Shown here one piece after another: positions 15,901 to 17,250 of a DNA stretch of 17,250 bases (its first letter is position 1; the number at the start of each line of letters is the position of its first letter). Both the position numbers and the translations under genes were made by a program. The notes under the pieces are model-generated. The model was not told where the DNA came from and did no database searches. It saw only the letters and a program-made list of their open reading frames with translations. Origin of the DNA: CAYLSV01 sp964386435 (lineage in GTDB: Bacteria; Planctomycetota; Phycisphaerae; Tepidisphaerales; Tepidisphaeraceae); contig CAYLSV010000076.1 in the NCBI GenBank assembly GCA_964386435.1, positions 1-17,250 on the forward strand, written 5' to 3'.

Positions 15901-17250
15901 GTGAGCACCCCGGTTGACGCCGACGCACCGACGCCGCCGGAGGCGGGGCACTGGAAGTGGTTTGCGCTTAGCGTGCTGGCCGCGCTGGCGGTGTTCGTGC
16001 CGCTGCACAACGTCTACTGGTCGCCGGGCAACGACGCCGAGTTATACGTCGCCGCCGCCCGGTCAATTCTGCAGGGCGAGGGCTACACATTCAACGGGTT
16101 GCCGACCGACCTCGCCCCGCCCGGCTGGCCGCTGGTGCTAAGCGGGCTCATGGCGGTCAGCCCGACGTTCGCGTTTCTCAAGGCCGCGAACATCGTGATG
16201 ATGACGGCGGCGCTGGGCACTTTTTACCTGATCTGCCGGCGGTTCGCCTCGCCGCGGACGTGCTTCGTTGCGGTCGCCGCGGCGGCCATTCTGCACCCGC
16301 TTTACCAGCTCACGTTCCTGCTGCACGGCGAGGCGTTGTTCATGCTGGTGACGGTCGGGGCCATGCTGCTGGCGCTGCGGGTGGGCGAGGGGCGGGGCCG
16401 ATGGGGCGAGATGGCGGCGGCGTGCGTGCTGCTGGGGTTCGGCGTGTTCACGCGGTACGCCGGGGCGTTTGAGTGGCCGCTGGTGGCCGGGGCGTTCCTG
16501 GGGCCGGCGGTGCTGAGCGGGTGGCGGCCGAGGCCGGGGTGGTGGAAGTCGCCGGCCGTCGTCGGCGCGGTGGCGTCGTGCGTCGTGGCGGCGGCGACGT
16601 TGTTCGGCACCATGTCGGCGGTGAAGGCGGCCACCAACGCCTTCACCACCGAGCAGCGCCAGCTCGCCGCCGCCGGCGACGACGACGCCGCCGAGGCCCT
16701 CAAGCAGATGGACACCGGCAGCTTCACCGGCGACGACCCGGACGAGGAGATCACCGCTGGCGACGATGAAGACGACGAGGACGAGCCGACGACCCGGTCC
16801 GCCGACCCGGAGACGGCCGGCGAGAACACGGCCCGCAGCATGCTGATGGGCCACGGCGACCGGCCGCTGTGGCTGGAGTTCGGCCTGCGCGGCGGCCGGG
16901 CGGGCAAGTGGATGAGCTGGCTGCTGTGGCACCCGGCGCAGTTCGGCGACAGCTTCCTGCCCGTCGAGATCCTGGCCATCGTCACCGGCACCCTCACCGC
17001 CGCGCTGCTGGCGTTCACCGTCGTCGTGCAGACCCGCCGCGGCCGGCTGCTGTGGCTCGGGTTCGCCGGGTACGCGATCCTCATCGCCGTGCTGTGGCCG
17101 AACGTGAACAACCGGTACTTCGTGCCCGTCGCCCCGCTGGTGGTGCTCGGGGCGGTTATGGCCCTGCGGACGCTCTCCCGCCGCGGGCCGATGCCGTTGC
17201 AATGGGTGAGCCGCGGGCTGACGTGGCTGTTCCTGGGGACGATCTTCGCG
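15901..17250 (+). CDS. Multi-pass membrane protein, GT39-like, cut by the right window edge
   Basis: The frame is open for 450 codons to the last base, so the C-terminus is missing. The N-terminus is a short Pro/Asp-rich cytoplasmic piece, then a first helix (about 20-35) and the loop SPGNDAELYVAAARSILQGEGYTFNG with D45, matching the D-S-A-L-Y loop of the 13399 gene. Further helices follow. About residues 260-310 form an exported-side insert dense in Asp/Glu (GDDPDEEIT, GDDEDDEDE) between two membrane blocks. NNRYFVPVAPLVVL near the end is a typical late helix of such transferases. GTG 15901 has GAGG 8 nt upstream. It starts 18 bp after the methyltransferase stop, so it is probably in the same operon. 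Confidence 0.85.
   Translation, partial: MSTPVDADAPTPPEAGHWKWFALSVLAALAVFVPLHNVYWSPGNDAELYVAAARSILQGEGYTFNGLPTDLAPPGWPLVLSGLMAVSPTFAFLKAANIVMMTAALGTFYLICRRFASPRTCFVAVAAAAILHPLYQLTFLLHGEALFMLVTVGAMLLALRVGEGRGRWGEMAAACVLLGFGVFTRYAGAFEWPLVAGAFLGPAVLSGWRPRPGWWKSPAVVGAVASCVVAAATLFGTMSAVKAATNAFTTEQRQLAAAGDDDAAEALKQMDTGSFTGDDPDEEITAGDDEDDEDEPTTRSADPETAGENTARSMLMGHGDRPLWLEFGLRGGRAGKWMSWLLWHPAQFGDSFLPVEILAIVTGTLTAALLAFTVVVQTRRGRLLWLGFAGYAILIAVLWPNVNNRYFVPVAPLVVLGAVMALRTLSRRGPMPLQWVSRGLTWLFLGTIFA

Noticed and set aside
16138..17202. 354-codon minus-strand frame near the right edge
   Set aside because: Shadow of the multi-pass membrane gene; the translation is repetitive and has no family features.

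Overview
The window is high-GC bacterial chromosome with dense, ordinary housekeeping gene content. It has no phage, transposase, rRNA, tRNA or CRISPR. The very long SecA (1272 aa) with extra modules, the CcsA-type cytochrome c assembly protein with a large exported N-terminal domain, and degenerate HEAT-like and PDZ-like exported proteins suggest a planctomycete, perhaps Phycisphaerae-like. This is inference from gene style, not from a marker gene.

Layout: (1) 1-564 (-) 5' part of NAD(P)H-hydrate epimerase, divergent from 586-1341 (+) surE; surE is followed by a GT4 glycosyltransferase (1395-2636). (2) hsp20 on the minus strand (2719-3168), divergent from miaA (3334-4239 +). (3) A short minus-strand chemotaxis-receptor remnant (4299-4832), divergent from a ccsA-like gene (5037-6689 +). 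(4) An inverted-repeat element (6694-6822), a small exported protein (6850-7146) and secA (7238-11056). (5) A 45-bp-arm inverted repeat (11081-11195) separates secA from a convergent two-gene minus-strand operon: an exported HEAT-like protein (12906-11848) coupled by a 1-bp overlap to a membrane-anchored PDZ-like protein (11848-11288). (6) A plus-strand run: a Cys-rich small protein (13004-13330), a membrane glycosyltransferase-like protein (13399-14886), a SAM methyltransferase (15004-15882) and a related membrane protein cut by the right edge (15901-17250). The last three look like a lipid-linked sugar / cell-surface modification cluster.

The most interesting pattern is in the starts. Genes that appear to open a transcription unit lack a Shine-Dalgarno sequence and carry a -10-like hexamer (TANNNT or GATAAT) only 5-9 nt before the start codon, as expected for leaderless mRNAs: nnr, surE, miaA, ccsA, the 6850 gene, the 12906 gene, the 13004 gene and the 13399 gene. 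Most genes inside operons, plus hsp20 and the receptor remnant, have recognisable Shine-Dalgarno sequences; secA is not clearly in either class. nnr and surE share one 10-bp palindrome that supplies the hexamer in both directions. The same rule puts the start of the 13399 membrane protein on an ATC codon.

A second pattern is intergenic heptad repeats (7-bp units in tandem) at three sites, resembling cyanobacterial short tandem heptamer repeats. Other oddities are a SecA with three W-x4-[FY]-G-[VI] modules, a chemotaxis receptor that has lost its signalling tip, and a glycosyltransferase reading through a terminator-like hairpin.
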